DNA of 10,196 bases. Origin: Lachnoclostridium sp. Lineage in GTDB: Bacteria > Bacillota > Clostridia > Lachnospirales > Lachnospiraceae. The stretch's first letter is position 1. Every line of letters begins with the position of its first letter. Below the pieces are notes generated by a model. That model saw nothing but the letters and a program-made list of their open reading frames with translations. It did not search any database and was not told the DNA's origin. The stretch covers positions 1 to 10,196 of the forward strand of contig DMCD01000213.1 of assembly GCA_003445895.1 (NCBI GenBank), written 5' to 3'. Below, in pieces: positions 1 to 7,148 of this stretch. Made by a program: the position numbers and the translations under genes.

Positions 1-996
<996 letters not shown>

Positions 997-1008
997 CCTC
1001 TCACCGCC

Positions 1009-1488
1009 TTATTCTTCCTCTCTCGTGAGGCCCACCAGTTCTGCCTCCAGGTACTCAGCCAGCGCCTCCGGGTTCAGAATTACCTGTTCGCCGCGCATCC
1101 CGGCACTCACCGCGATCCGGTCGAACAGAATCGCCGTCTCATCGATATAGGTGGGAAACTTTTTCTTCATTCCCACCGGGGAGCAGCCTCCGCGCATGTA
1201 TCCCGTCAGCGGCAGCAGTTCCTTCACATGAATCATCTCAACCTTTTTATTGCCGGAGGCCTTCGCCACCTTTTTCAGGTCCAGCTCCTCATCTACGGGA
1301 ATACAGCATACGATGTGTCCGGTCTTGTCCCCCGACAGCACCAGTGTCTTGAACATACTGTCATGGTCCATCCCCATCACATCCGCTGCGTGGGTTCCCG
1401 AAAGGTCATCCTCCGACCACTCATACTCTGCCGTATCAAATTCAATGCCCGCCGCTTCCAGCAGTCTCATTACGTTCGTCTTTGTCAT
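1009..1488 (-). CDS. ybaK: Cys-tRNA(Pro)/Cys-tRNA(Cys) deacylase, YbaK/EbsC family
   Basis: Free-standing trans-editing enzyme that hydrolyses cysteine (and in vitro other small amino acids) wrongly attached to tRNA(Pro). It belongs to the same fold as the ProRS INS editing domain. The 159-residue length is typical. The strictly conserved lysine of the family is Lys47 in MFKTLV, and the substrate-binding glycine loop is TGYMRGGCSPVGMKK (residues 95-109, Gly100-Gly101). The N-terminus MTKTNVMRLLEAAGIEF matches the usual family start, so the ATG at 1488 was chosen. The ribosome site (AAAGGA) is somewhat far, about 11 bases upstream. It is first in the operon with deoC and cdd and is read from the extended -10 promoter at 1536-1564. 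Its functional link to the two salvage genes is not obvious and may reflect shared transcription only. Confidence 0.93.
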   Translation of the reverse strand: MTKTNVMRLLEAAGIEFDTAEYEWSEDDLSGTHAADVMGMDHDSMFKTLVLSGDKTGHIVCCIPVDEELDLKKVAKASGNKKVEMIHVKELLPLTGYMRGGCSPVGMKKKFPTYIDETAILFDRIAVSAGMRGEQVILNPEALAEYLEAELVGLTREEE

Positions 1489-1531
1489 CCTGCGACGTAT
1501 CCTTTCTCTTCGGAATTTATTATTGACTTCT

Positions 1532-1560
1532 TTGAATTATACCATTATCATAACTATAAT
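1532..1560 (+). promoter_or_regulatory. Sigma-A-type promoter of lysR
   Basis: TTGAAT (1532-1537), 17 bases, then a perfect TATAAT (1555-1560). A second possibility in the same place is TTGACT (1523-1528), 17 bases, then TATCAT (1546-1551). Either one overlaps the divergent ybaK promoter, so polymerase could probably occupy only one direction at a time. The leader before the lysR ATG would be about 70-80 bases. Confidence 0.65.
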
Positions 1561-1564
1561 GCAA
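1536..1564 (-). promoter_or_regulatory. Sigma-A-type promoter of ybaK-deoC-cdd
   Basis: On the minus strand a perfect TATAAT -10 (1536-1541) is preceded by TGG, giving an extended -10. Seventeen bases upstream is TTGCAT (1559-1564), a weak -35. The spacer is almost entirely occupied by the palindrome at 1543-1561. The predicted start of transcription is near 1529, giving a leader of about 40 bases before ybaK. Confidence 0.72.
1543..1561. promoter_or_regulatory. Perfect 6-N7-6 palindrome, candidate LysR operator 1
   Basis: CATTAT, seven bases, ATAATG. The arms are perfect inverted repeats and contain the TTAT-N7-ATAA core, compatible with the T-N11-A/dyad sites used by many LysR-type regulators. 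It lies between the -35 and -10 of the ybaK promoter and over the -10 of the lysR promoter, so a protein bound here would touch both. Binding is inferred. Confidence 0.5.
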
Positions 1565-1607
1565 ATGTATACCTGTGTCGCGAAGTATAACCACCCTGGG
1601 GTTTTCC

Positions 1608-1626
1608 GGTTATACCTGCGATAACC
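1608..1626. promoter_or_regulatory. Perfect 6-N7-6 palindrome, candidate LysR operator 2
   Basis: GGTTAT, seven bases, ATAACC, with the same TTAT-N7-ATAA core and the same spacing as the site at 1543-1561. It lies in the lysR leader, ending two bases before the AAGGAG ribosome site. Its left arm also pairs with GTATAACC at 1585-1592 (8-bp arms, 15-base spacer). TATACCTG[T/C]G occurs at 1568-1577 and again at 1611-1620, 43 bases apart, about four helical turns. This is consistent with a multi-site binding region for a LysR tetramer, but an RNA hairpin role cannot be excluded. Confidence 0.45.
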
Positions 1627-1640
1627 TGAAGGAGTAGTGA

Positions 1641-2543
1641 ATGGAACAGCATCTGTCTCAGTATCGTGTTTTTTACGCCGTTGCCAAAACCGGTAATATC
1701 TCCCACGCCGCAAAAGAACTGTTTATCAGCCAGCCCGCCATAAGCAAGTCTATCAGCAAGCTGGAAGAAAACCTCGGCGTTACTCTGTTTAAACGCAGCT
1801 CCCGCGGCGTCACACTCACCATCGAAGGTCAGGTTCTGTTCAATCATGTCAGCCTGGCGTTCAATACTCTGGACCGCGGCGAGAATGAACTGCGCAGAAT
1901 CAAGAACTTCAATATCGGACAGATCCGGTTCGGCGCCAGCAATATTCTCTGCAAGAACATCCTTCTCCCCTATCTGAAGGATTTCGTCCGGGAATGCCCC
2001 CATATCCGCATTCTCATCTCCAGCCAGGATACGGCCCACAGCATCACCATGCTGGAACAGCAGCAGATCGACATCGGCCTGGTAGCCGAGCCGAAAACCC
2101 GCAAAGGCCTGGTATTCCGTCCTCTGATGGATATCCATGACACCTTTGTGTGCACGCCGGGCTATCTGGAGAATCTCCGCATCCGCGAGGGCCAGGATGT
2201 CAACATCTTTGACAGCGGCATGATTCTCATGCTGGACCGCAAGAATATGTCCCGCATATACATCGACGGCTATCTCAGCGAACAGGGCATTGAGCCGAAG
2301 CAGATCATGGAGACCAACACCATGGACCTTCTGATCTCCTTCGCCCGCACCGGTCTCGGCATCGGCTGCGTCATCCGGGAATTCGTTCAGGAGGACCTGG
2401 ACAACGGCACTCTCGTGGAGATTCCCATGAAAACACCGATTCCCTCCCGCGTGGTTGGATTTGCCTATAATCCTGCCGGTGAAACCCGCACCATGCAGCG
2501 CTTTATCGACTTTGTCAACAGCCTGCAGGCCTCCGGCCGCTGA
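1641..2543 (+). CDS. LysR-family transcriptional regulator
   Basis: A 300-residue LysR-type regulator of full family length. The N-terminal winged helix (residues 1-65) has the classic pattern FYAVAKTGNISHAAKELF, then SQPAISKSISKLEENLG (recognition helix around 29-45) and LFKR(SS)RG. A linker helix leads to the periplasmic-binding-protein-like effector domain (about 92-295). It carries features such as DIGLVAEP and a conserved GLGIG segment near residue 235. The ATG is preceded by AAGGAG with a six-base spacer. It is divergent from ybaK-deoC-cdd, with overlapping promoters and two matching palindromes in the gap, so autoregulation and control of the divergent operon are likely. The effector is unknown; a salvage-related metabolite is only a guess. 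It is the only gene on the plus strand. Confidence 0.93.
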   Translation: MEQHLSQYRVFYAVAKTGNISHAAKELFISQPAISKSISKLEENLGVTLFKRSSRGVTLTIEGQVLFNHVSLAFNTLDRGENELRRIKNFNIGQIRFGASNILCKNILLPYLKDFVRECPHIRILISSQDTAHSITMLEQQQIDIGLVAEPKTRKGLVFRPLMDIHDTFVCTPGYLENLRIREGQDVNIFDSGMILMLDRKNMSRIYIDGYLSEQGIEPKQIMETNTMDLLISFARTGLGIGCVIREFVQEDLDNGTLVEIPMKTPIPSRVVGFAYNPAGETRTMQRFIDFVNSLQASGR

Positions 2544-2590
2544 GCGTAAATGCCGGCCGGATACCGGTTTTTCCTGTAATTCTGATCATG

Positions 2591-2642
2591 AAGTCCCGCA
2601 CATTTTCCGCTGCATGCAGAGAATGTGCGGGACTTTTTCTGT
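2591..2642 (+). terminator. Intrinsic terminator of lysR
   Basis: A perfect 14-bp stem, AAGTCCCGCACATT (2591-2604) with its complement at 2622-2635, and a 17-base loop. The loop contains the palindrome CTGCATGCAG (2610-2619). The right arm runs into TTTTTCT on the plus strand. The minus-strand exit lacks a comparable T run, so it is mainly a plus-strand terminator. It is also the only hairpin between lysR and the convergent lipoprotein gene, and may give partial termination for that operon. Confidence 0.85.
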
Positions 2643-2648
2643 ACCCTG

Positions 2649-3506
2649 TTACTGTGCCTTTTCGAATCCGAACCCGTCGAAGGAAGCCTGCAGCTTGCTG
2701 ACCAGCTTCTCTTCCGGAAGGGAAGCGATTCCGTCTTCGGTGCCGAGATTCTCGGAATCCAGCCAGATCAGTGAAAACTCTGCCTTCTCCAGATTTCCGA
2801 ACACCGCATCCGCCGCAGCCTCATACTCTTCCTCGCTGATGCTGCTTCCTTCCGAATCCCAGAATTCTGCGGTGACATTGCCGGATGCATCCGCCGTCTC
2901 ATGGCGTCCTGCAAGGTCCTGCACCATGATTTCTCCATCGTTCAGGGACAGCGCATAGAGTGTCTCATAGTTCTCTGCTGCGCCGTTCCTGGTATAATCC
3001 GGAGCGATATAGTATATGAGCTCGCTGTCCTCGTCAATATAGGCCGTCTGCCGGATAGATCCGAGGGCATCCGGTTCCGAATCTCCTTCTTCTTTTTCCC
3101 ATTTCACCTCGGAAATGCCGTCTTTCTGCTCGTTCACTTCCCATATCCGCGTGGTCGTGAACATGCCCGTACCGCCCGCAGCAGATACGATAATTTCCAG
3201 CCTTCCGTTATGGTCCAGGTCGGCCGCCGCGCAGCCGGTCCAGAAGCCGGCATATTCCTCCGTATCCGGTGCCCATGTGCTTACTTCCCGGGCGAGCACT
3301 GCAATCTGCGCCTCCGCATCCTCCGGTGCCTCGGATAGTCTGGCGAAAATATCCTTGCTGACCTCTTCCATCTCCTCCGCGGTGGTTTCTTCCGCCGTCT
3401 CCGCAGTGGTTCCGGTGGTCTCCGGAGCCGGTTCTTTCTTTGCACATCCGGCGAGCAGAATCCCCAGACCTGCCGCTGCCATCACAACTCTTACAGCTTT
3501 TTTCAT
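2649..3506 (-). CDS. Secreted lipoprotein with a DxDxNGxxE Ca-loop-like motif
   Basis: A 285-residue predicted lipoprotein of unknown function. A type II signal peptide is clear: MKK, a hydrophobic stretch, and the lipobox LLAGC with the modified cysteine at residue 21. It is followed by an acidic, Thr/Glu-rich linker (about 25-50). The mature domain contains DLDHNGRLE (residues 96-104), which resembles the Dx[DN]xNGxxE calcium-binding loops of FG-GAP and dockerin-like proteins and is frequent in uncharacterised Clostridia lipoproteins. Strand-rich segments follow, such as IYYIAPDY (164-171). The ATG lies in an ATGA overlap with the stop of the Nudix gene, and an AGGGAGG ribosome site lies inside the end of that gene. 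It is last of the four-gene unit. Its lipidation would need Lgt, encoded at 6300-7076. The specific function is unknown. Confidence 0.85.
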   Translation of the reverse strand: MKKAVRVVMAAAGLGILLAGCAKKEPAPETTGTTAETAEETTAEEMEEVSKDIFARLSEAPEDAEAQIAVLAREVSTWAPDTEEYAGFWTGCAAADLDHNGRLEIIVSAAGGTGMFTTTRIWEVNEQKDGISEVKWEKEEGDSEPDALGSIRQTAYIDEDSELIYYIAPDYTRNGAAENYETLYALSLNDGEIMVQDLAGRHETADASGNVTAEFWDSEGSSISEEEYEAAADAVFGNLEKAEFSLIWLDSENLGTEDGIASLPEEKLVSKLQASFDGFGFEKAQ

Positions 3507-4018
3507 ACTCTTCCTCCCTGTATGTCTGTTCCTGTCTCTCCGTACGGAAGGGGCAGTTCCCTGCCGTCCAGCAGGGTGCGGACCAGACTGTCATTTTCAT
3601 CATACACCAGCTTCAGAGAGAAAAAGGGTCTCTCTTCCTCGAGGAGCGCAAGAAATATCCTGTCCCCCTCCCAGAGCCGGAGATTTTTCACTTCTCGTTT
3701 GTCCACCCAGCGGAGAACTCCTTCGCTGCACTCCGTCAGTTCTCCGGTAAAACCGTCTGCGGTAAACAGCGACATATATTCGCTTTCCCCGCGGGCGGAA
3801 ATGAATGTCACCAGTCCGCGGAAGCGCCAGGACGTGAGCACCAGCCCCGTTTCCTCCTTAACCTCCCGCAGCACACATTCCTCCGGACTCTCATCCGCCT
3901 CGAATTTTCCTCCGACGCCGATCCATTTGCCCGCATTGATATCGTGTTCCTTCTTTACCCTGTGCAGCATCAGGTAGCAGCCGTTCTGTTCAATATAACA
4001 CAGTGTACTCAGATACAT
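3503..4018 (-). CDS. Nudix hydrolase, MutT/8-oxo-dGTPase-like
   Basis: A 171-residue Nudix-family pyrophosphohydrolase. The Nudix box GX5EX7REUXEEXGU is complete: Gly37, Glu43, then REVKEETGL (residues 51-59), with the metal-binding glutamates Glu52, Glu55 and Glu56. The N-terminus LCYIEQNGCYLMLHRVKKEHDINAGKW and the GVGGKFE segment resemble 8-oxo-dGTP diphosphatases of Firmicutes (the MTH1/MutT-like subgroup annotated as NUDIX 8-oxo-dGTPases), so it probably hydrolyses oxidised nucleotides, but substrates cannot be read from sequence. The C-terminus is about 20-30 residues longer than the minimal domain. The ATG at 4018 follows a GGGGAGAAGG ribosome site that overlaps the end of the permease gene. 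Its TGA stop overlaps the lipoprotein start (ATGA). It lies in one operon with a metal exporter, so a role against metal or oxidative stress is plausible. Confidence 0.9.
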   Translation of the reverse strand: MYLSTLCYIEQNGCYLMLHRVKKEHDINAGKWIGVGGKFEADESPEECVLREVKEETGLVLTSWRFRGLVTFISARGESEYMSLFTADGFTGELTECSEGVLRWVDKREVKNLRLWEGDRIFLALLEEERPFFSLKLVYDENDSLVRTLLDGRELPLPYGETGTDIQGGRV

Positions 4019-4034
4019 ATCCTTCTCCCCCGTA

Positions 4035-4910
4035 TCAGAACGTAATCCCGGTCAGTTCGATCACAAGCCCCCAGAAGACGCCGGAAAGATAAAGAATCCC
4101 CATAAGGCTCAGATTGTCCCGCATATGCCGGTTCGTCCGGAACAGCACCAGCAGGCCTACGCCTGCACCGACCAGAAGTCCTGCCATCATCTGCCCTGCG
4201 CCCAGAAGTCCCCTGAGATAGAGCTCCGTGATCATCACAGAGGCCGCACAGTTGGGAATGAGCCCGATGATGCCGGCCAGAAACACGCCCAGAACGGGTT
4301 TTCCGGTAAGCAGTGTGCCCATGGCCTCTTCCCCTGCCAGCTCCACGGCAAAGCTGATGACAAAGGTGATGAGAAAAATAAAAAGAGTGATATGTGCCGT
4401 ATGGGTCAGCGCCGGCTTCAGAATCCCGTCTTCCTCCTCCTCGCAGCCGCAGTGTTCCTGTTCGCACAGCTCATGGATTCTCAGGCCGAATCCTCTGCCC
4501 CGCAGAAGATGGAGGAGCACAAAGTCCAAAAAGAGGCCCGTCACGGCACCAATCATCATCTTGCAGGCCAGCACCCGGAATATGGTATCGGGGCTTACCG
4601 CCTTGGAAATAAAGATCGGCAGCATCTCATCCGAAGTGGAGAGAAATACGGCGAGGAGCGTCCCCGCCGTAATCACACCGCCCGAATACAGACTCGCCGC
4701 AGCAGCCGAAAATCCGCACTGCGGGAGAACGCCCGCAGCACCCCCGAAGATGGGCCCGAATCTTCCGACCCTTGCCAGCATTTCTGTCGTTTTATCACTT
4801 GTCTTGTCTTCGAGATACTCCATCACCAGATAAGTGATGAAAAGAAACGGTATCAGTTTCACGGTATCTACTGCAGCATCCATAAGTGCGTCAGCAAATA
4901 CTTCTGTCAT
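4035..4910 (-). CDS. Predicted heavy-metal exporter, ArsP_2-type permease
   Basis: A 291-residue polytopic membrane protein resembling the Pfam ArsP_2 group (putative 10TM heavy-metal exporters, annotated variously as arsenic efflux or putative manganese transporter). Many hydrophobic segments are visible, and the protein looks like a tandem repeat. The first half has GVLPQCGFSAAAASLY (60-75) and LSTSDEMLP (90-98). The second half has GLIPNCAASVMITELY (216-231). The P-x-C motifs (Cys65, Cys221) are the likely substrate path. Between the halves is a cytoplasmic-looking loop rich in possible metal ligands: His146, Cys149, His153, Cys154, Cys156 and glutamates 157-160. The ATG at 4910 overlaps the regulator's stop codon (ATGA), with an AGGGGG ribosome site eight bases upstream. 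Substrate is uncertain: Mn, arsenic compounds or another soft or transition metal. Confidence 0.82.
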   Translation of the reverse strand: MTEVFADALMDAAVDTVKLIPFLFITYLVMEYLEDKTSDKTTEMLARVGRFGPIFGGAAGVLPQCGFSAAAASLYSGGVITAGTLLAVFLSTSDEMLPIFISKAVSPDTIFRVLACKMMIGAVTGLFLDFVLLHLLRGRGFGLRIHELCEQEHCGCEEEEDGILKPALTHTAHITLFIFLITFVISFAVELAGEEAMGTLLTGKPVLGVFLAGIIGLIPNCAASVMITELYLRGLLGAGQMMAGLLVGAGVGLLVLFRTNRHMRDNLSLMGILYLSGVFWGLVIELTGITF

Positions 4911-6175
4911 AAATCAGTCCCCCTGTTAGTGTTGTTCTGTCCCTGGATCCCGGCGAATTCCGTTCTGTCCATGAGCCGGCAGATCAGTTCACATTCCGGT
5001 CCTGCCAGTTCGACAAACCGCTGGAGTATCCGGCGGTAATACTTCATGCATCCGGCTCTGTCTGTTCCCGTCAGAATCACCAGAAAGTCTTTTGTACTGT
5101 ACCGGGTGCAGACGAATTCCCTCGGAAGCGTCTCACGGAGCGCCTGTTTTAAGGTCTCGGAATGCTTAGTCCGGATAACCGTGTTTTCATCGCATTCCTC
5201 CCCGGTGACACGGCACAGCATAATATGCACCTGATTGTTCCGGGTCTCCATGTTTCTGCGCAGCGCTTCGTAAACATCGCCGAAACTGGAAAACGGACAG
5301 AAGCAGGCGCCGGCCTTCCCTTCGGACAGGAGCTGTCTCCGCTCCCTGTCCTGCCTGAGCAGGCTGTTCTGTCTTCTTCTCTCCTCTTCCGATTCCCACT
5401 GACATACCGCCGCTATTCCATCGTAGATATCAATGAGATTCTCCGGCACGGGAATCTCCAGTATATCTGCATAATACCGTACGGCGTCGTAATACTCCCG
5501 GTAGGCCTCCTCACAGTCCCCCCTGAGGGCCAGCGCCTCTATCATGCTGCTGCGCCAGCTGCTGTCCTGATAAAGGTCTACACAGGTCTTGTAAATCTCG
5601 TACATTGCATCATAGTTCCCGTGGGTCTTCTCATAATTTCCCAGGAAACGGACGCAGGCATCGAACCGCCGCCTCAGGCTGGCATTTTCCCGAAGCACCC
5701 AGTCCTCCGTCATAAATTCGGGAAGAAACTCCCCTTTGCACAGAGCAAAAGCCTCCCGCATGAGCCGGTACTTTTCCTCCTCATCACTGCAGGCTAAGCC
5801 CGCTTCTGTGCAGGCTGCAAACCTGTCCCTGTCCAGAGATACATGAATGCCCTGCTCCAGGTTTACCTGTCCCCTGTGGTTCTCAATCAGGCGGTTTCCC
5901 CGGATTCCGGCATGCTGCATCAGATGTCTGGCCTGGTACAGAAGATTGTTGAAACTGTTGTTCCGGTCTGAAAGAAGTTTCGTGCCGAATACTTCCTCGA
6001 CCAGCTGTTTTCTTGAGATGCCCGTTTCTGCATTCAGAAAGATAATTGCAATGAGCTTCACGGCGTTGGCGGTGGGATTATTCCCAAAATCCAGCTCCTC
6101 ACCGTCCATGAATACATGGAATCCGCCCAGCGTCTGAACGTAAAGCTCCGTCGTTCTTCTGTCGGGTCCTGACAT
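4907..6175 (-). CDS. BTAD/SARP-type transcriptional regulator with degenerate GGDEF-like C-terminus
   Basis: A 422-residue protein in three parts. Residues 10-105 form an OmpR-like winged helix (LGGFHVFMDGEELDF, KLIAIIFLNAETGISRKQL, NNLLYQARHLM, and a C-terminal wing). Residues 115-255 are a bacterial transcriptional activation (BTAD) helical-repeat domain (LMREAFALCKGEFLPEF, WRSSMIEALALRGD, EEAYREYYDAVRYYADILEIPVPENL). After a charged coiled segment (260-285), residues 298-402 have the strand/helix spacing of a GGDEF domain. The signature is degenerate, with RYSTKDFLVIL (358-368) in place of RxGGDEF, so cyclase activity is unlikely. The ATG at 6175 follows GGAG with a six-base gap. Being first in the unit and overlapping the exporter by ATGA suggests it controls its own operon. 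The signal is unknown. Confidence 0.85.
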   Translation of the reverse strand: MSGPDRRTTELYVQTLGGFHVFMDGEELDFGNNPTANAVKLIAIIFLNAETGISRKQLVEEVFGTKLLSDRNNSFNNLLYQARHLMQHAGIRGNRLIENHRGQVNLEQGIHVSLDRDRFAACTEAGLACSDEEEKYRLMREAFALCKGEFLPEFMTEDWVLRENASLRRRFDACVRFLGNYEKTHGNYDAMYEIYKTCVDLYQDSSWRSSMIEALALRGDCEEAYREYYDAVRYYADILEIPVPENLIDIYDGIAAVCQWESEEERRRQNSLLRQDRERRQLLSEGKAGACFCPFSSFGDVYEALRRNMETRNNQVHIMLCRVTGEECDENTVIRTKHSETLKQALRETLPREFVCTRYSTKDFLVILTGTDRAGCMKYYRRILQRFVELAGPECELICRLMDRTEFAGIQGQNNTNRGTDL

Positions 6176-6299
6176 AATTCACTCCAATCTGGTATTCATT
6201 TTTCTGGTTCCGTTCGGCTGATGTAGGCAGGTCAAATATTATGTTTTCTCAGTCAGATAGCTGTATTATGTTTCAATCGATACGATATACGCCGCTGTC
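6176..6299. promoter_or_regulatory. Leader region of the regulator-exporter unit with a 10-bp direct repeat
   Basis: This 124-base gap separates lgt from the downstream regulator gene, which is on the same strand. No clear terminator for lgt and no strong -35/-10 pair were found. TATTATGTTT (plus strand) occurs at 6237-6246 and 6264-6273, 27 bases apart. On the minus strand each copy contains CATAAT, a 5/6 match to a -10 box, so one may be a promoter element. Activator-dependent promoters with poor -35 boxes are usual for SARP targets. Assignment is tentative. Confidence 0.35.
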
Positions 6300-7076
6300 T
6301 TATCCTTCTTCGGGAGTCCGGGCTTTGCCCGCACGCGGTGCATATACGAACAGAAGAATTCCCGCAAGAAATATAAACAGCGCGATAAACTGGGAGGTGG
6401 ACAGTGCGCCCACGCTGCCGCGGATCTCGTCGCCCCGGAAAAACTCCATGACGAACCGGCCGGCCGAATACAGAATCAGGTAAAGTGCCGCGGTGCGGCC
6501 CGGCACCTTCATCTTATCCGACAGGGCGCAGAGAATGCCGCAGTGCAGAAAGTCAAGCAGGCTGTACACCGGCTGGGTCGGAAAAAGCTTCACACCATTC
6601 GGCGCAAAATCCGAGTGGGTAAAGGTCAGTGCGCAGGCTCCCTCCCAGGGCATGCCGTAACAGCATCCCGCCAGCAGGCAACCGATTCTTCCGAACCCCT
6701 GCGCAAGGGCAATCGAGGGCATGACCAGGTCAAAATACTGAAGGAAGGGAAATCCGTGTACCCGGCAGCAGAGCCATCCGGAAAAGATCCCGCCGATGAT
6801 GCCGCCGTAGACGACGAACCCGGTGGCCAGCTCCCGGAACAGCATTGCGGGGTCGCGCATGATTTCGCCCGCCATGGTGATAAGGTACAGCACCTTCGCA
6901 CCCAGGAGGCCGCCCAGGGCCGCCCATATGGTGATGGTAAATACAGCGTCCGGAGAAAGCCCCCGGGCAACTGCCCTTTTTTCTGTCAGCTGCCAGGCGG
7001 CGATAATACCGATTCCGATCATCAGGCCATAGCCGTGGATGGTAAAGCCGCCTATTGTCAGCAGATCATTGTACAT
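6300..7076 (-). CDS. lgt: Prolipoprotein diacylglyceryl transferase
   Basis: Integral membrane enzyme that moves diacylglyceryl from phosphatidylglycerol to the lipobox cysteine of prolipoproteins, the first step in lipoprotein maturation. With the ATG at 7076 it is 258 residues, beginning MYNDLLTIGGFTIHGYGL as is typical of Firmicutes Lgt. Several membrane segments are visible. The Lgt signature is GFGRIGCLLAGCCYG (127-141), and the C-terminal YSAGRFVMEFFRGDE (203-217) carries the conserved arginine Arg207. Compared with E. coli, Tyr90 stands where His103 is expected (VVYGGIIGG) and Cys133 where Asn146 is expected. This variant is common in Clostridia but its activity is less studied. A GTG 66 bases further upstream would extend the frame but has no ribosome site, while 7076 has GGAG eight bases before it. 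It lies downstream of purD. Confidence 0.87.
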   Translation of the reverse strand: MYNDLLTIGGFTIHGYGLMIGIGIIAAWQLTEKRAVARGLSPDAVFTITIWAALGGLLGAKVLYLITMAGEIMRDPAMLFRELATGFVVYGGIIGGIFSGWLCCRVHGFPFLQYFDLVMPSIALAQGFGRIGCLLAGCCYGMPWEGACALTFTHSDFAPNGVKLFPTQPVYSLLDFLHCGILCALSDKMKVPGRTAALYLILYSAGRFVMEFFRGDEIRGSVGALSTSQFIALFIFLAGILLFVYAPRAGKARTPEEG

Positions 7077-7088
7077 AATACTTACTCC
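7077..7088 (-). promoter_or_regulatory. Ribosome binding site that fixes the lgt start
   Basis: GGAG (7085-7088 on the minus strand) lies eight bases before the ATG at 7076. The longer GTG-start reading frame has no such site, so the shorter start is preferred. Confidence 0.7.
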
Positions 7089-7100
7089 ATGAACAGCAAA

Positions 7101-7136
7101 CTGCCGCCCTGCGTCATTATGCAGAAATAGCGGCAG
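7101..7136 (-). other. Hairpin between purD and lgt
   Basis: CTGCCGC (7101-7107) pairs with GCGGCAG (7130-7136), with an inner CTGC/GCAG pair (7109-7112 and 7121-7124). On the minus strand it is followed by only TTTGCTGTT, a poor T run. It could be a weak terminator or processing stem that reduces lgt expression relative to the pur genes. Confidence 0.4.
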
Positions 7137-7148
7137 CTGCACGTCTCA

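Noticed and set aside
2557..2572. Second terminator: CCGG-ATA-CCGG followed by TTTTT, after lysR
   Set aside because: The stem is only four base pairs with a three-base loop. The 14-bp hairpin just downstream is far stronger.
4125..5039. Plus-strand open frame of 304 codons opposite the exporter
   Set aside because: Antisense to the membrane permease and the end of the regulator gene. The composition is typical of a shadow frame, and no domain is recognisable.
7077..7142. Longer lgt starting at GTG 7142
   Set aside because: The 22 extra residues are unlike Lgt N-termini and the GTG lacks a ribosome site, while the ATG at 7076 has one.
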